The notes beneath the pieces are model-generated. The model did not search any database, was not told where the DNA came from, and worked only from the letters and a program-made list of their open reading frames with translations. Of a stretch of DNA of 64,000 bases, positions 8,874 through 17,704 are shown piece after piece (within the stretch, counting starts at the first letter, position 1; each line of letters opens with the position of its first letter). The DNA comes from Njordibacter sp028825405 (GTDB lineage: Bacteria; Pseudomonadota; Gammaproteobacteria; Pseudomonadales; Balneatricaceae). The translations under genes and the position numbers were made by a program. Location of the stretch: contig NZ_CP159829.1 in the NCBI RefSeq assembly GCF_047730065.1, positions 2,046,001-2,110,000 of the forward strand, read 5' to 3'.

Positions 8874-9783
8874 CAGCTTTATCTCCCTTTTTCAGTCGTG
8901 ACAGCAGCTTTTTCATGTCTAACATTAGATTGCCATCGAGCAGACCTTGTGGCCGAAGATTCATTACCAAGATGATCAGTAAACCAAAAATCAGATTGCG
9001 ATAATCACCCATAAATCTTAAGCCTTCAATAATAAAGCCTTGAATAAATATGACAGCAAATAAAGTTCCCATGACACTACGAAGGCCACCTATAATGGGA
9101 TAAGAAACAGCAAAAGTTGCTAATAAAATCACAAAAGTATGATGATCAACATAAGTGGTTGAATGTGCAAACAACCCACCTCCAATACCTGCGATAACAC
9201 CACCCCCAGTCATAGCCGCAACTTTTACCATCGTCAGGTTTATACCTGAGCTTTGAGCTGCAAGCTCATCCGTACCAACAGCCCGCAAAACAGCACCAGC
9301 GCGGACTTGGTCTAGCCACCAGAGAGCGAGCATTACTAACATGACTACAGACCAAATAAGGCCAACAATATGCACCTGCTCCCAACCATTGGCAGCAAAA
9401 TAACGAATTTCTCTAAAACCTTGAGTGCTATCAGGACCAACCTCAACCCCATTCAAGTTAACTCTCCAGCTGAGGTTAAAGAAAAACAAGCGTACAATTT
9501 CAGAAAAAGAAATAGTCGCCACTACAAGCATCAACCCTTTTACCCTTAACGCTGGAAAACCCACTAAAAATGCAAAAAATCCAGCCATAAGCGAACCAAG
9601 GGCTAGGGCAGCAAAAATATTCCAACTAAAAATAACGGTCAAAATACCTGAAACATAAGCTCCAATGGCAAAGAAACCAACCTGAGCCAAACTTAGTTGG
9701 CCGGTAAGCAATAATAAATAAGCTGACAGACCAAGTAGCGTATGCACCCCAATAGTCTGAAAAATACCTAATAAATATGTCAT
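8866..9783 (-). CDS. HAAT-family ABC permease, LivM-like (first module)
   Basis: A membrane protein of 305 residues from the ATG at 9783, which lies 4 nt after the LivH-like stop with GGGA suitably spaced. A longer frame from 9822 would overlap the upstream gene and adds non-membrane residues atypical of LivM. Visible features are the TGQLSLAQVGFFAIGAYV segment, GGVIAGIGGGLFAH near residue 200 and the closing LIILVMNLRPQGLL. It forms the membrane pore with the LivH-like protein 9788-10675. Confidence 0.88.
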   Translation of the reverse strand: MTYLLGIFQTIGVHTLLGLSAYLLLLTGQLSLAQVGFFAIGAYVSGILTVIFSWNIFAALALGSLMAGFFAFLVGFPALRVKGLMLVVATISFSEIVRLFFFNLSWRVNLNGVEVGPDSTQGFREIRYFAANGWEQVHIVGLIWSVVMLVMLALWWLDQVRAGAVLRAVGTDELAAQSSGINLTMVKVAAMTGGGVIAGIGGGLFAHSTTYVDHHTFVILLATFAVSYPIIGGLRSVMGTLFAVIFIQGFIIEGLRFMGDYRNLIFGLLIILVMNLRPQGLLDGNLMLDMKKLLSRLKKGDKADA

Positions 9784-9787
9784 GGTA

Positions 9788-10675
9788 TCAATCCCGGTTG
9801 ATGGTGGTGCCAAATAACCCATTCGGGCGCAGCACTAGGAATAAGAAAAGCAACAGAAATACGTAGATGTCACGTTCGTTTACACCACGAACTAGGAGGA
9901 AGATACCCTCAGCTGCACCTACAGCGAAGCCAGCAATGATGGCACCACGAATGCTACCAAGGCCCCCAATTACGGTGACAATAAGACCCTTTACTGTGAG
10001 GGGTAAGGTCAACAGGGGCGATAGTACACCCACTGAAGCTGCTAATAGGCAACCTGCAAAACCTCCTAAGATACCTGCCAGGATAAAGGTAGCAGCATTA
10101 GTTCTATGGATTGGAATGCCGCATAGTAATGCAGCGACTGGTTGCTGTGAGGTGGCGCGTGTGCCTAAGCCAAGTTTAGTTCGGTAGAGCAGCAGCATCA
10201 CAATTGCCATGAGGATGAAACTAAAACCCATAACCAAAAGTAAATCACCACGAATACCGAACTCACCTAGAAAAAAATAGGCGTCTGGCAGGATAGACGG
10301 AAACGACAGAGGCGAACCAGAAGTTTCGTGAATAATCAGTTCGTCAATAAAAAATAGGGCACCGATGGAAGCCATTAAAGGTGCAAGCTGATTACCCCTT
10401 GGCATAAATCGGAAGCAGGCAAAATAAAGTATCAAGCCAATAACACCCGACATAATGGGGCCGATGATAAAAGCCATTAGTGGGGGCAGGCCAAATATAG
10501 TCAACGACATCAAACCCGAATAAGCTCCAGCAATACTGGATGCTGCGTAGGCTAGATTGAGCTTATGCATGGCCCCAAAAATCAGCGTAAAGCCTAATCC
10601 AATCAAGGCATAAATGGAGCCAAACAGTACCCCATCAATCAGTGACTGGATTATGTCTATATGGTCAAAATTCAT
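9788..10675 (-). CDS. HAAT-family ABC permease, LivH-like (first module)
   Basis: A 295-residue membrane protein with the LivH pattern: IQSLIDGVLFGSIYALIGLG at the N-terminus, FTLIFGAMHKLNLAYA, KGLIVTVIGGLGSIRGAIIA near 225 and the end FLVLRPNGLFG. It is the first gene after the binding protein and is separated from it by 133 bp holding a strong hairpin, the usual arrangement that keeps the binding protein in excess. The substrate is not predictable from the permease. Confidence 0.92.
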   Translation of the reverse strand: MNFDHIDIIQSLIDGVLFGSIYALIGLGFTLIFGAMHKLNLAYAASSIAGAYSGLMSLTIFGLPPLMAFIIGPIMSGVIGLILYFACFRFMPRGNQLAPLMASIGALFFIDELIIHETSGSPLSFPSILPDAYFFLGEFGIRGDLLLVMGFSFILMAIVMLLLYRTKLGLGTRATSQQPVAALLCGIPIHRTNAATFILAGILGGFAGCLLAASVGVLSPLLTLPLTVKGLIVTVIGGLGSIRGAIIAGFAVGAAEGIFLLVRGVNERDIYVFLLLFLFLVLRPNGLFGTTINRD

Positions 10676-10762
10676 AAGTTTTCACTTTGTGCATTTTTGC
10701 AATAGCCCACCTTAATAGAGAGCACTCATTAAGTGTGGCTATGGCTTATTAATATGGGTAAC

Positions 10763-10789
10763 AACCCGCCAGTTTCAGACTGGCGGGTT
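10763..10789 (-). other. 11-bp perfect hairpin between binding-protein and permease genes
   Basis: AACCCGCCAGT (10763-10773) and ACTGGCGGGTT (10779-10789) form a perfect GC-rich stem with a 5-nt loop. It lies 19 nt after the binding-protein stop. No T tract follows on the minus strand, so it fits an RNA-stabilising element or partial attenuator that lowers permease expression relative to the binding protein. Confidence 0.7.
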
Positions 10790-10808
10790 CAAAGGGTAAA
10801 TACCCCGC

Positions 10809-12068
10809 TTACCTAGGATCGTGGATTACATTCCATGAACCACTTTGTGCCTGGACAAATACGTAGGGCTTAAGAGCCTCACCTTCGTCTTGCACTCGGG
10901 TAATCTTACCTAGCAAGCCATCAGTTTCAGTTAAAGCGGCAAGTCCATCGCGAATCTTTCGGCGCTCTTGCTCAATCATGTTTGCATCACCAGTAATGCC
11001 TACATTTTCGATAACCTGCTTGATGATCATCACATTTTCCCATACCGCAGCAGAGTGTAAATCAGCATCACCACCGTTAGCAGTAGCAAGTGCGGCAACT
11101 TCAGCAGCGGCTTCTGTAATCGGAGCAAAACTAGTAGGAATGATCATACCTTCAGCCTCAGCAGCACAACCTTTCATTACTTCTGCAGATGATGATGATG
11201 TCAGACCAACAATCATCTTTGGCTTAACTTGCTGACGGGCTAATTCTTTGAGCATGCCACAGGTGGTGAAAGGATGAGACGAAATGATCAAGACATCTGC
11301 ATTTGAACGGCGAAAAGCTCGTGCTTGAACTGAAAAACTAGCATCAGCTTGGAGCCAGTTGGAAGAATTATTTAACACTTCCTTGTAGCCAGAAGCAATA
11401 TCACCAGTTAAACCTTCAATATCTCCTGTAGCCCAGGTAAAGCCATGGCGGGTTGCCGCCTGCACAATAACCTTCGAATAGGTTCCATTGGAGTGCCCCT
11501 GGTCAGTTTCTGTGCCACCATAAATAGTCTTTAGGTCGGGATTATTTTCAGCAATCCAAGCCCATAGACGATCATACATTTCTGGCTCATTGGGCGTATT
11601 ACGGAACGTCCACTGTGAAATCTTAGCCAAGCCATTACGAACCGCTGTATCCGTTAGAATAGGATACTGCAGACCTGTGTCACCCGTATCGTCAACCTGC
11701 TTTTGGAACACACCAAACATGGCTGCAGCAGCGCCAGAACAAGTCGGGCCAATACCAATAAGCGATTTTCCTTCCGCTGCTTCTTTACGAGCTACAGCAA
11801 TGGCCTGCTCAGCATTGCAGGCACTATCACTGTAGTTATAGGTAAGTTTTGCCATTGACCCATTAGCTAGTTTAACCCCACCCATTTCATTAACTCGGGC
11901 AACAGCGGCCTTCATTACTGCTTCTGAGTTGATACCAAATGATCTTAATGGGCCCGATTTAGCACCCCAACCCGCAATATTAATTTCGGTTTCAGCAACT
12001 GCTGCTCCAGAGGCAAGCAGCAAGGCTGATACGGCACTGACAATTATATTTTTTGTTATTTGTTTCAT
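10809..12068 (-). CDS. HAAT-type periplasmic substrate-binding protein
   Basis: The ATG at 12068 is preferred over the one at 12080 because GGAAAAG sits 5 nt upstream of it. The 419-residue protein has a signal peptide cleaved near AVAET. It belongs to the Leu/Ile/Val-amide-urea class of binding proteins (type I periplasmic fold), with IGIGPTCSGAAAAMFG near 100 and YGGTETDQGHSNGTYS near 200. The gene sits between the acrylate/3-hydroxypropionate enzymes and two permease sets, so the ligand is plausibly a C3 acid, DMSP or a related compound. That is inference; homologues bind amino acids, amides or urea. Confidence 0.88.
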   Translation of the reverse strand: MKQITKNIIVSAVSALLLASGAAVAETEINIAGWGAKSGPLRSFGINSEAVMKAAVARVNEMGGVKLANGSMAKLTYNYSDSACNAEQAIAVARKEAAEGKSLIGIGPTCSGAAAAMFGVFQKQVDDTGDTGLQYPILTDTAVRNGLAKISQWTFRNTPNEPEMYDRLWAWIAENNPDLKTIYGGTETDQGHSNGTYSKVIVQAATRHGFTWATGDIEGLTGDIASGYKEVLNNSSNWLQADASFSVQARAFRRSNADVLIISSHPFTTCGMLKELARQQVKPKMIVGLTSSSSAEVMKGCAAEAEGMIIPTSFAPITEAAAEVAALATANGGDADLHSAAVWENVMIIKQVIENVGITGDANMIEQERRKIRDGLAALTETDGLLGKITRVQDEGEALKPYVFVQAQSGSWNVIHDPR

Positions 12069-12211
12069 AGTCTTTTCCATTATTTTAATTGTTTAATTAA
12101 GTCAAAATTCGTTTTATATCTAGCTTTCCTCTATTAGTTATCTTTTATTAGTTTTCCGCCATTAGCTCATCTATTGACGCCTTAATTTTTGCCATCAGTT
12201 AACCAAGCAAT

Positions 12212-13030
12212 CTAGCGGTTGCGGAATACCGGTGCGCGCTTTTGCAAAAATGCATTCATGCCTTCTTTTTGGCCATCCGTTGCAAAGGCAGCTTGGAAAT
12301 ATAACCTCTCGGTGCGTAAGCCCTCAGCTAAAGGTGTTTCAAGCGCCATATTGACCGCTCGCTTAGCCATTTTTACAGCTGGAGTGTTATAACCAGCGAT
12401 TGTATGAGCAGCCTCTAATGTTACTTGGAGTAGGTCTTTTGTTGGCACTACTCGGGCTACTAATCCCACCTCTTTAGCTTCTTGGGCACCAATATTGCGA
12501 CCGGTTAATACGAGATCCATAGCCAAAGCCTTACCCACAGAACGAGTCAGACGCTGAGAACCACCAATACCAGGCAAAATACCCAATTTAATTTCTGGTT
12601 GACCAAACTGCGCATCTTCTGAGGCAATAATAAAGTCACATAACAAAGCCAGCTCACATCCACCACCGAGGGCGAAGCCCCCGACTGCTGCGATAATGGG
12701 CTTGCTTATACTGCTCACTTGATCCCAAGGTGACAAAAAGTCATCCATATAGAACTCAGTGAAGCTTTGTGCCGCCATTTCTTCAATATCTGCCCCAGCA
12801 GCAAAGGCCCTTGAACTTCCAGTAATGACGATGGCACCAATTTGAGGATCAGCATCAAAATCACGCAAGGCTGCAAGAGTTTCATGGGCTAGTTGCCTGT
12901 TGAGAGCATTTAACTGTTTGGGCCGGTTAAGGGTGATTAACCCCACCTGTTCACGCCGCTCAACCAAGATCATTTCTGGTTTATCGGTGGCACTAGGCTG
13001 GGTCATTTTTTTATCTTTAGTTGCAGTCAT
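12212..13030 (-). CDS. acuK: Enoyl-CoA hydratase, AcuK-like (acryloyl-CoA to 3-hydroxypropionyl-CoA)
   Basis: A 272-residue crotonase-fold enzyme. The oxyanion-hole segments AFAAGADI and GFALGGGCELAL and both catalytic glutamates (GGCELAL and GQPEIKLG) are present, so it should be a true hydratase. In Halomonas HTNK1, AcuN and AcuK are reported to turn acrylate into 3-hydroxypropionate, followed by DddA and DddC; this operon has the same four families side by side. The gene starts 23 nt after the AcuN-like stop. A general crotonase is the alternative, and the specific role rests on the neighbours. Confidence 0.78.
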   Translation of the reverse strand: MTATKDKKMTQPSATDKPEMILVERREQVGLITLNRPKQLNALNRQLAHETLAALRDFDADPQIGAIVITGSSRAFAAGADIEEMAAQSFTEFYMDDFLSPWDQVSSISKPIIAAVGGFALGGGCELALLCDFIIASEDAQFGQPEIKLGILPGIGGSQRLTRSVGKALAMDLVLTGRNIGAQEAKEVGLVARVVPTKDLLQVTLEAAHTIAGYNTPAVKMAKRAVNMALETPLAEGLRTERLYFQAAFATDGQKEGMNAFLQKRAPVFRNR

Positions 13031-13053
13031 GTGGCTAATTTTCCATTATTTGC

Positions 13054-14331
13054 TTAAAGTTTTTTGGTTTTTTGGTTTTTTGGAGTGTTTTTTGGAGTGT
13101 CTTTTGGTGTGCCTGCTTGTTTGTCAGCAGGTAAGTCATAGGCGCCATGGTTTCCCAAGAGCTCAGCCAGAATCCGTTCACGGTGTTCTCCCAAGCCTGG
13201 TGCATAGAGGGGCGTATTAACATCAATCTCCTCGTGGCCATGCATCTTAATGGGATTGCCTGCTGTTCTTAAAGGTACTTTTGATGGCCCTTCCACTTGC
13301 ACTATCATGTCTCTAGATAACAACTGCGGGTGGTCAAACAGCTTGTCTATGGTATTAATTGGGGCACAGGGCACCCCCACTTCATTAAGTGCATCAATCC
13401 AATGAGTCACAGATTCTTGCTTTAATGCTTTTTCGATCTCTATAACCATTTCGGGTCGGTTTTTACACCTTAGATCGTTGGTCATAAAACGTGGATCAAG
13501 TGCTAGGGCTGGCATTTCCAGTGCATCTGCCATCAACATGAATAAGGTGTCATTCCCAGCTGCAATAACAATCTTCTCGTCTTTGGTACGAAAACTTTCA
13601 AAGGGAGCTAAGGAGGGGTGAGAATCACCTGTACGATTGGGCACAATACCCTCAACGTCATAACGGGCTAGGGCCGTCTCCATTAATGCCGCCTGACAAT
13701 CGAGCATACCAATATCCACTCGCGTACCCTGTGCATCTTTGGTACGGCTATAAAGTGCTGAAACAATACCCACCACCGCAAACAGAGCTGCACCCAAATC
13801 ACCAAAACTAGTGCCGACGCGAGCGGGTTCACCATCAGGCCAGCCCGTGAGACTCATAATGCCACCCATCGCCTGAACCACCATGTCGTAGCCTGGGAAC
13901 TCCTTATAGGGACCCGAATGGCCAAAACCAGAAATGGAGGTATAGATTAAATGGGGATGAGTCTTAGCTAAGCGCTCAGCTCCATAACCCAAGCGGTCCA
14001 TGACTCCAGGCCGAAAATTCTCTACCAGCACATCAGCTGTATCAAATAGGCGCTCCAATAACTCTCGATCACGCGGTGATTTGATGTCTAAAACAATACT
14101 TTCCTTGTGTCGATTAAAACAATTGAAGTAAGCTGATTCTTTTTCAATAAAGGGGCCAAAGGCGCGCGTATCATCACCTGTGCCAATTTTTTCAACCTTA
14201 ATTACACGGGCACCTAAGTCCGCTAGGACCATAGTGCAGTATGGTCCAGCTAAAACTCGTGAAAAGTCGAGTACGGTCACCCCACTAAGGGGGCCTTTTT
14301 TCAAAGGTATATCATCCATGGCTGTTCTCAT
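13054..14331 (-). CDS. acuN: Class III CoA-transferase (CaiB/BaiF), AcuN-like
   Basis: A 425-residue single-domain family III CoA-transferase that would place CoA on acrylate or 3-hydroxypropionate. The N-terminal segment VTVLDFSRVLAGPYCTM and the probable catalytic Asp in GTSFGDLGAAL near residue 175 are clear. It is far too short to be the two-domain DMSP lyase DddD (about 830 residues). It starts 6 nt after the DddA-like stop. The last 20 or so residues are Lys/Thr/Pro/Asn-rich and are encoded by the short tandem repeat at 13060-13106, outside the conserved fold. Confidence 0.78.
   Translation of the reverse strand: MRTAMDDIPLKKGPLSGVTVLDFSRVLAGPYCTMVLADLGARVIKVEKIGTGDDTRAFGPFIEKESAYFNCFNRHKESIVLDIKSPRDRELLERLFDTADVLVENFRPGVMDRLGYGAERLAKTHPHLIYTSISGFGHSGPYKEFPGYDMVVQAMGGIMSLTGWPDGEPARVGTSFGDLGAALFAVVGIVSALYSRTKDAQGTRVDIGMLDCQAALMETALARYDVEGIVPNRTGDSHPSLAPFESFRTKDEKIVIAAGNDTLFMLMADALEMPALALDPRFMTNDLRCKNRPEMVIEIEKALKQESVTHWIDALNEVGVPCAPINTIDKLFDHPQLLSRDMIVQVEGPSKVPLRTAGNPIKMHGHEEIDVNTPLYAPGLGEHRERILAELLGNHGAYDLPADKQAGTPKDTPKNTPKNQKTKKL
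13060..13106. repeat. Short tandem repeat encoding the AcuN-like C-terminal tail
   Basis: Three perfect copies of TTTTTTGG (13060-13083) are followed by related units separated by AGTG. The 8-bp period is not a multiple of three, so a change in copy number would change the frame of the last residues and the stop position, without touching the conserved CoA-transferase fold. Confidence 0.75.
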
Positions 14332-14337
14332 GTCTGG

Positions 14338-15996
14338 TTAGTTGTCCTGCAAAATCCAACGTGCGGCCTTTTCGGCAATCATCAAAGTTGGGCTGTTTGT
14401 ATTACCACTGGTGATAGTTGGCATAACGCCAGCGTCTACGACTCTCAAACCTCGTATGCCATAGACCCTTAAGTGACTATCAACTACGGCTTCTGGGTCA
14501 TTTTTTTGGCCCATCTTAGTGGTACCCACTGGGTGAAAGATGGTGGAAGCAATATCACCAGCCACCTGCGCTAATTCTTTGTCAGTCTGGAACTGGACCC
14601 CAGGCTTAATTTCTCTTGGGTTGTACTGTGCCAAAGCCTGCTGTTGGGCAATGCCACGCACCACTCGCATACTGTCAGCAGCTACTTTAAGGTCCTCTTC
14701 CGTAGCTAAGTAGTTAGGTGCAATAGCTGGTGCTTGAAAAGGGTCAGCTGACTTGATTAATACTGTGCCTCGACTTGTAGGATTAAGATTACAAACGCTG
14801 GCTGTAATGGCTGGAAAATCATGTAACGGCTGCCCAAAGGCTTCTAAGCTCAGGGGTTGTACATGGAATTCTAAATTTGCATGCTTGAGGGCTGGATCAC
14901 TTTTGGTAAATATGCCTAATTGAGAAGGTGCCATACTCATAGGGCCAGTGCGCTTGAGAGCATATTCGATAGCAAAAGCTGCTTTTCCCAATAATGTAGA
15001 GGCCATTTTATTGAGGGTTTTCACACCTTCGACTCCGTATACAGTGCGAATTTGTAAATGGTCCTGAAGGTTCTGGCCCACTCCTTTAAGGGCGTGCTTA
15101 ACCTCAACTCCTACACTAGCCAAATGTGCTGGACAACCAATGCCAGAAAGCTGCAGAATTTGAGGGCTGCCAATGGCACCAGCACTGAGTAACACTTCCA
15201 AACGAGCGTCTAATGTATAGTCTTTACCGTTAGACCTAACATCCACAGAAATACATTTTTTCTGCTCATCAGCTTCAGTAATAAGGTTAAGTTTAGTGAC
15301 TTGAGCATGAGTCCAAATTTCTAAATTTGGGCGTTTTTTAATAGGCCGTAAGAACGCCTTTGAAGTATTCCACCGCCAGCCCGAGCGCTGGTTAACGTCA
15401 AAATAACCAGCTCCAGAATTATCACCACCGTTAAAATCTTCAGTAGCAGGGATTCCTGTCTGGATTGCCGCTTTGGCATAAGCTTCTAAAATTTCCCAAC
15501 GTAAGCGTTGTTTTTCAACTCTCCATTCACCGCCAGAGCCATGTAAGCGAGCGCGCTCTTGTATTTTGGGGTCGAGGCTGTTGGCACTATTATCCAGACT
15601 ATAGTGGTCTTCGTGGGCCTTAAAATCGTCCAAACTGGCAGCCCAAGACCATTCAGAGTCACCCGTCAGTTCAGCCCATTGATCATAATCTCTTGCCTGG
15701 CCACGCATATAAATCATGCCGTTTATGGAGGAGCACCCACCCAGCGTTTTTCCTCGTGGGTATAGCAAGGAGCGGCCATTTAAACCTGATTCTGGTTCAG
15801 TTTTAAACAGCCAGTCAGTACGAGGGTTACCTATGCAGTAAAGGTACCCCACAGGAATATGGATCCAGTGGTAATTATCCTTACCGCCAGCCTCTAACAA
15901 AAGCACACGCTTTGAGCTATCAGCACTCAGACGATTAGCTAACAATGCACCCGCAGTGCCAGCTCCAACAATAATGTAGTCAAATTCTTGGTTCAT
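14338..15996 (-). CDS. dddA: GMC-family FAD alcohol dehydrogenase, DddA-like (3-hydroxypropionate oxidation)
   Basis: A 552-residue glucose-methanol-choline oxidoreductase. The FAD-binding IVGAGTAGALLANRLS is at the N-terminus, the GMC signature PRGKTLGGCSSINGMIY lies near 80-100, the active-site His is in IFHPVGTTKMG near 490, and the C-terminal MPTITSGNTNSPTLM is intact. DddA, a relative of choline dehydrogenase, oxidises 3-hydroxypropionate to malonate semialdehyde in Halomonas. The direct pairing with a DddC-like gene (TAATG overlap) supports that role over choline oxidation, since no betaine-aldehyde dehydrogenase or betT is next to it. Confidence 0.78.
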   Translation of the reverse strand: MNQEFDYIIVGAGTAGALLANRLSADSSKRVLLLEAGGKDNYHWIHIPVGYLYCIGNPRTDWLFKTEPESGLNGRSLLYPRGKTLGGCSSINGMIYMRGQARDYDQWAELTGDSEWSWAASLDDFKAHEDHYSLDNSANSLDPKIQERARLHGSGGEWRVEKQRLRWEILEAYAKAAIQTGIPATEDFNGGDNSGAGYFDVNQRSGWRWNTSKAFLRPIKKRPNLEIWTHAQVTKLNLITEADEQKKCISVDVRSNGKDYTLDARLEVLLSAGAIGSPQILQLSGIGCPAHLASVGVEVKHALKGVGQNLQDHLQIRTVYGVEGVKTLNKMASTLLGKAAFAIEYALKRTGPMSMAPSQLGIFTKSDPALKHANLEFHVQPLSLEAFGQPLHDFPAITASVCNLNPTSRGTVLIKSADPFQAPAIAPNYLATEEDLKVAADSMRVVRGIAQQQALAQYNPREIKPGVQFQTDKELAQVAGDIASTIFHPVGTTKMGQKNDPEAVVDSHLRVYGIRGLRVVDAGVMPTITSGNTNSPTLMIAEKAARWILQDN

Positions 15997-17525
15997 TATT
16001 TGGCCACTGGCATAGCAAATTCTGCACCATCGGCCATGTCTTCAGGCCAACGTTGCATTATTGATTTTTGGCGGGTATAAAAACGCACCCCCTCTTCCCC
16101 ATAGGCATGCATGTCACCAAATAAGCTTTTCTTCCAACCTCCAAATCCCTGCCAAGCCATAGGCACTGGAATAGGTACGTTAATACCCACCATTCCAACC
16201 TGAATGGTGCGGTTAAATAATCGGGCTACACCACCATTGCGGGTATAGCAGGAAACGCCATTGCCAAAACGATGTGCATTAATAAGTGCAATGGCCTGTT
16301 CCACTGTATCAACTCGAACACAGCACAATACTGGTCCAAATATTTCTTCTTGGTAAATTTTCATAGTCGGTTTGACTTGGTCAAATAGAGTAGCTCCCAA
16401 AAAGAAACCTCCCTCAAACCCAGGCACAGAATGATTACGGCCATCGACTAGTAATTGTGCTCCTTCTTCAACACCTGCATCAATATAACCACTGATGCGC
16501 TGACGGGCCACATCACTAATAATAGGCCCCATCTCACTTTCTGGCGTCATTCCTGACCCAATGCAGAGTTTTTGCGCACGTTCGGTCAACAAGGGCATTA
16601 CTTTATCTGCTGCGTCAGCCACGAGTACCGCTACAGAAATAGCCATGCATCGCTCTCCTGCAGAGCCAAAAGCGGCCCCTATAAGACCATCGACTGCCTT
16701 TGAAATGTCTGCATCCGGCATGACCACCATATGGTTTTTTGCACCACCTAACGCTTGTATGCGCTTACCATTGGCAGCACCACGCTGGTATACAGCATTT
16801 GCTATGGGAGTAGAACCAACAAATGAAAGAGCTTCTACATCCGGGTGATCTAGTAAAGCTTCTACAGCGAACTTATCACCCTGCAAAACATTGAACACAC
16901 CATCAGGGAAACCAGCCGCTTTTATAAGATCGGCCATCAACAAGGAAGGTGTCGGATCAGTGGGTGATGGTTTAAGAATAAAAGTATTTCCACAAGCGAT
17001 AGCTACTGGAAACATCCACGCGGGGACCATGACAGGAAAGTTAAAGGGGGTAACGCCAGCAACTACACCTAGAGGCTGGCGCATGGTCCAATTATCCATG
17101 TTAGTGGACACCTGGTCAGAAAAGTCACCTTTAAGAAGCTGAGGAATACCGCAGGCAAACTCGACAATATCGATGCCCCGCTCAACCTCACCCATGGCAT
17201 CAGAAAACACTTTACCGTGTTCTTTAGTAATTGCTGTTGCCAAGGCTTCTTTATTATCTTGCATTAAGGTTAGCAAGCGGTTCATTTTACGGGCCCGGAT
17301 AATGGGAGGCACTTCTGACCAAGTTTCAAATGCTTTGAGGGCTTGTGCCACAGCCTGATTCACGTCGTCAACAGTTGAATAAGTCACATGGGCACACACC
17401 TCTCCAGAGGCTGGGTTAAAAACCTCATGCCCGGCTGAGCCAGAAGCTTTACAGTGCTGGCCTGCTACATAGTTGCCAATCACTTTAATGGCTTTTTGAT
17501 CTGCAGCCTTGTTTACACCCACCAT
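15996..17525 (-). CDS. dddC: CoA-acylating malonate/methylmalonate-semialdehyde dehydrogenase, DddC-like
   Basis: A 509-residue aldehyde dehydrogenase of the MmsA class, which makes acetyl-CoA (or propionyl-CoA), CO2 and NADH from malonate (or methylmalonate) semialdehyde. Visible features are GVTPFNFPVMVP, the cofactor-binding LKPSPTDPTPS near 180 and the catalytic Cys in FGSAGERCMAIS near 290, the form typical of the CoA-dependent family. It is the first gene of the 14-gene run and has AAGGA upstream of its ATG. Three near-identical 16-bp palindromes at 17556-17681 lie in its promoter region. A valine-pathway MmsA is the alternative. Confidence 0.82.
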   Translation of the reverse strand: MVGVNKAADQKAIKVIGNYVAGQHCKASGSAGHEVFNPASGEVCAHVTYSTVDDVNQAVAQALKAFETWSEVPPIIRARKMNRLLTLMQDNKEALATAITKEHGKVFSDAMGEVERGIDIVEFACGIPQLLKGDFSDQVSTNMDNWTMRQPLGVVAGVTPFNFPVMVPAWMFPVAIACGNTFILKPSPTDPTPSLLMADLIKAAGFPDGVFNVLQGDKFAVEALLDHPDVEALSFVGSTPIANAVYQRGAANGKRIQALGGAKNHMVVMPDADISKAVDGLIGAAFGSAGERCMAISVAVLVADAADKVMPLLTERAQKLCIGSGMTPESEMGPIISDVARQRISGYIDAGVEEGAQLLVDGRNHSVPGFEGGFFLGATLFDQVKPTMKIYQEEIFGPVLCCVRVDTVEQAIALINAHRFGNGVSCYTRNGGVARLFNRTIQVGMVGINVPIPVPMAWQGFGGWKKSLFGDMHAYGEEGVRFYTRQKSIMQRWPEDMADGAEFAMPVAK

Positions 17526-17555
17526 ATTATTGTTCCTTAAAAATTCTAATAATTA

Positions 17556-17681
17556 TTAGCCAATTGACTAATAAATAAATAAAAAAATTGGCTATAAATA
17601 TATTAGACATTTGACTAATAAATACTAGGCCATATCAAATCATTTTATTTATACTTATATATTTATTAGACAACTGACTAA
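17556..17681. promoter_or_regulatory. Three copies of a 16-bp palindromic operator in the dddC promoter region
   Basis: Copies at 17556-17571 (TTAGCCAATTGACTAA), 17603-17618 (TTAGACATTTGACTAA) and 17666-17681 (TTAGACAACTGACTAA), each followed by TAAATA. The ideal site TTAGTCAATTGACTAA is a perfect palindrome. Start-to-start spacings are 47 and 63 bp. The size fits a TetR-family dimer site, and a tetR gene lies immediately upstream. The whole 179-bp gap between tetR and dddC is otherwise AT-rich and holds no gene. Confidence 0.7.
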
Positions 17682-17704
17682 TAAATAACAAAATAAACCT
17701 ATGA

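Noticed and set aside
13035..13241. 68-codon frame at the acuN 3' end
   Set aside because: It lies inside the AcuN-like gene in another frame, and the Lys/Thr/Gln-rich sequence comes from the repeat.
13054..14331. DddD-type DMSP lyase/CoA-transferase
   Set aside because: The protein has only one CoA-transferase domain (425 residues) while DddD has two (about 830), so the AcuN-like call is better.
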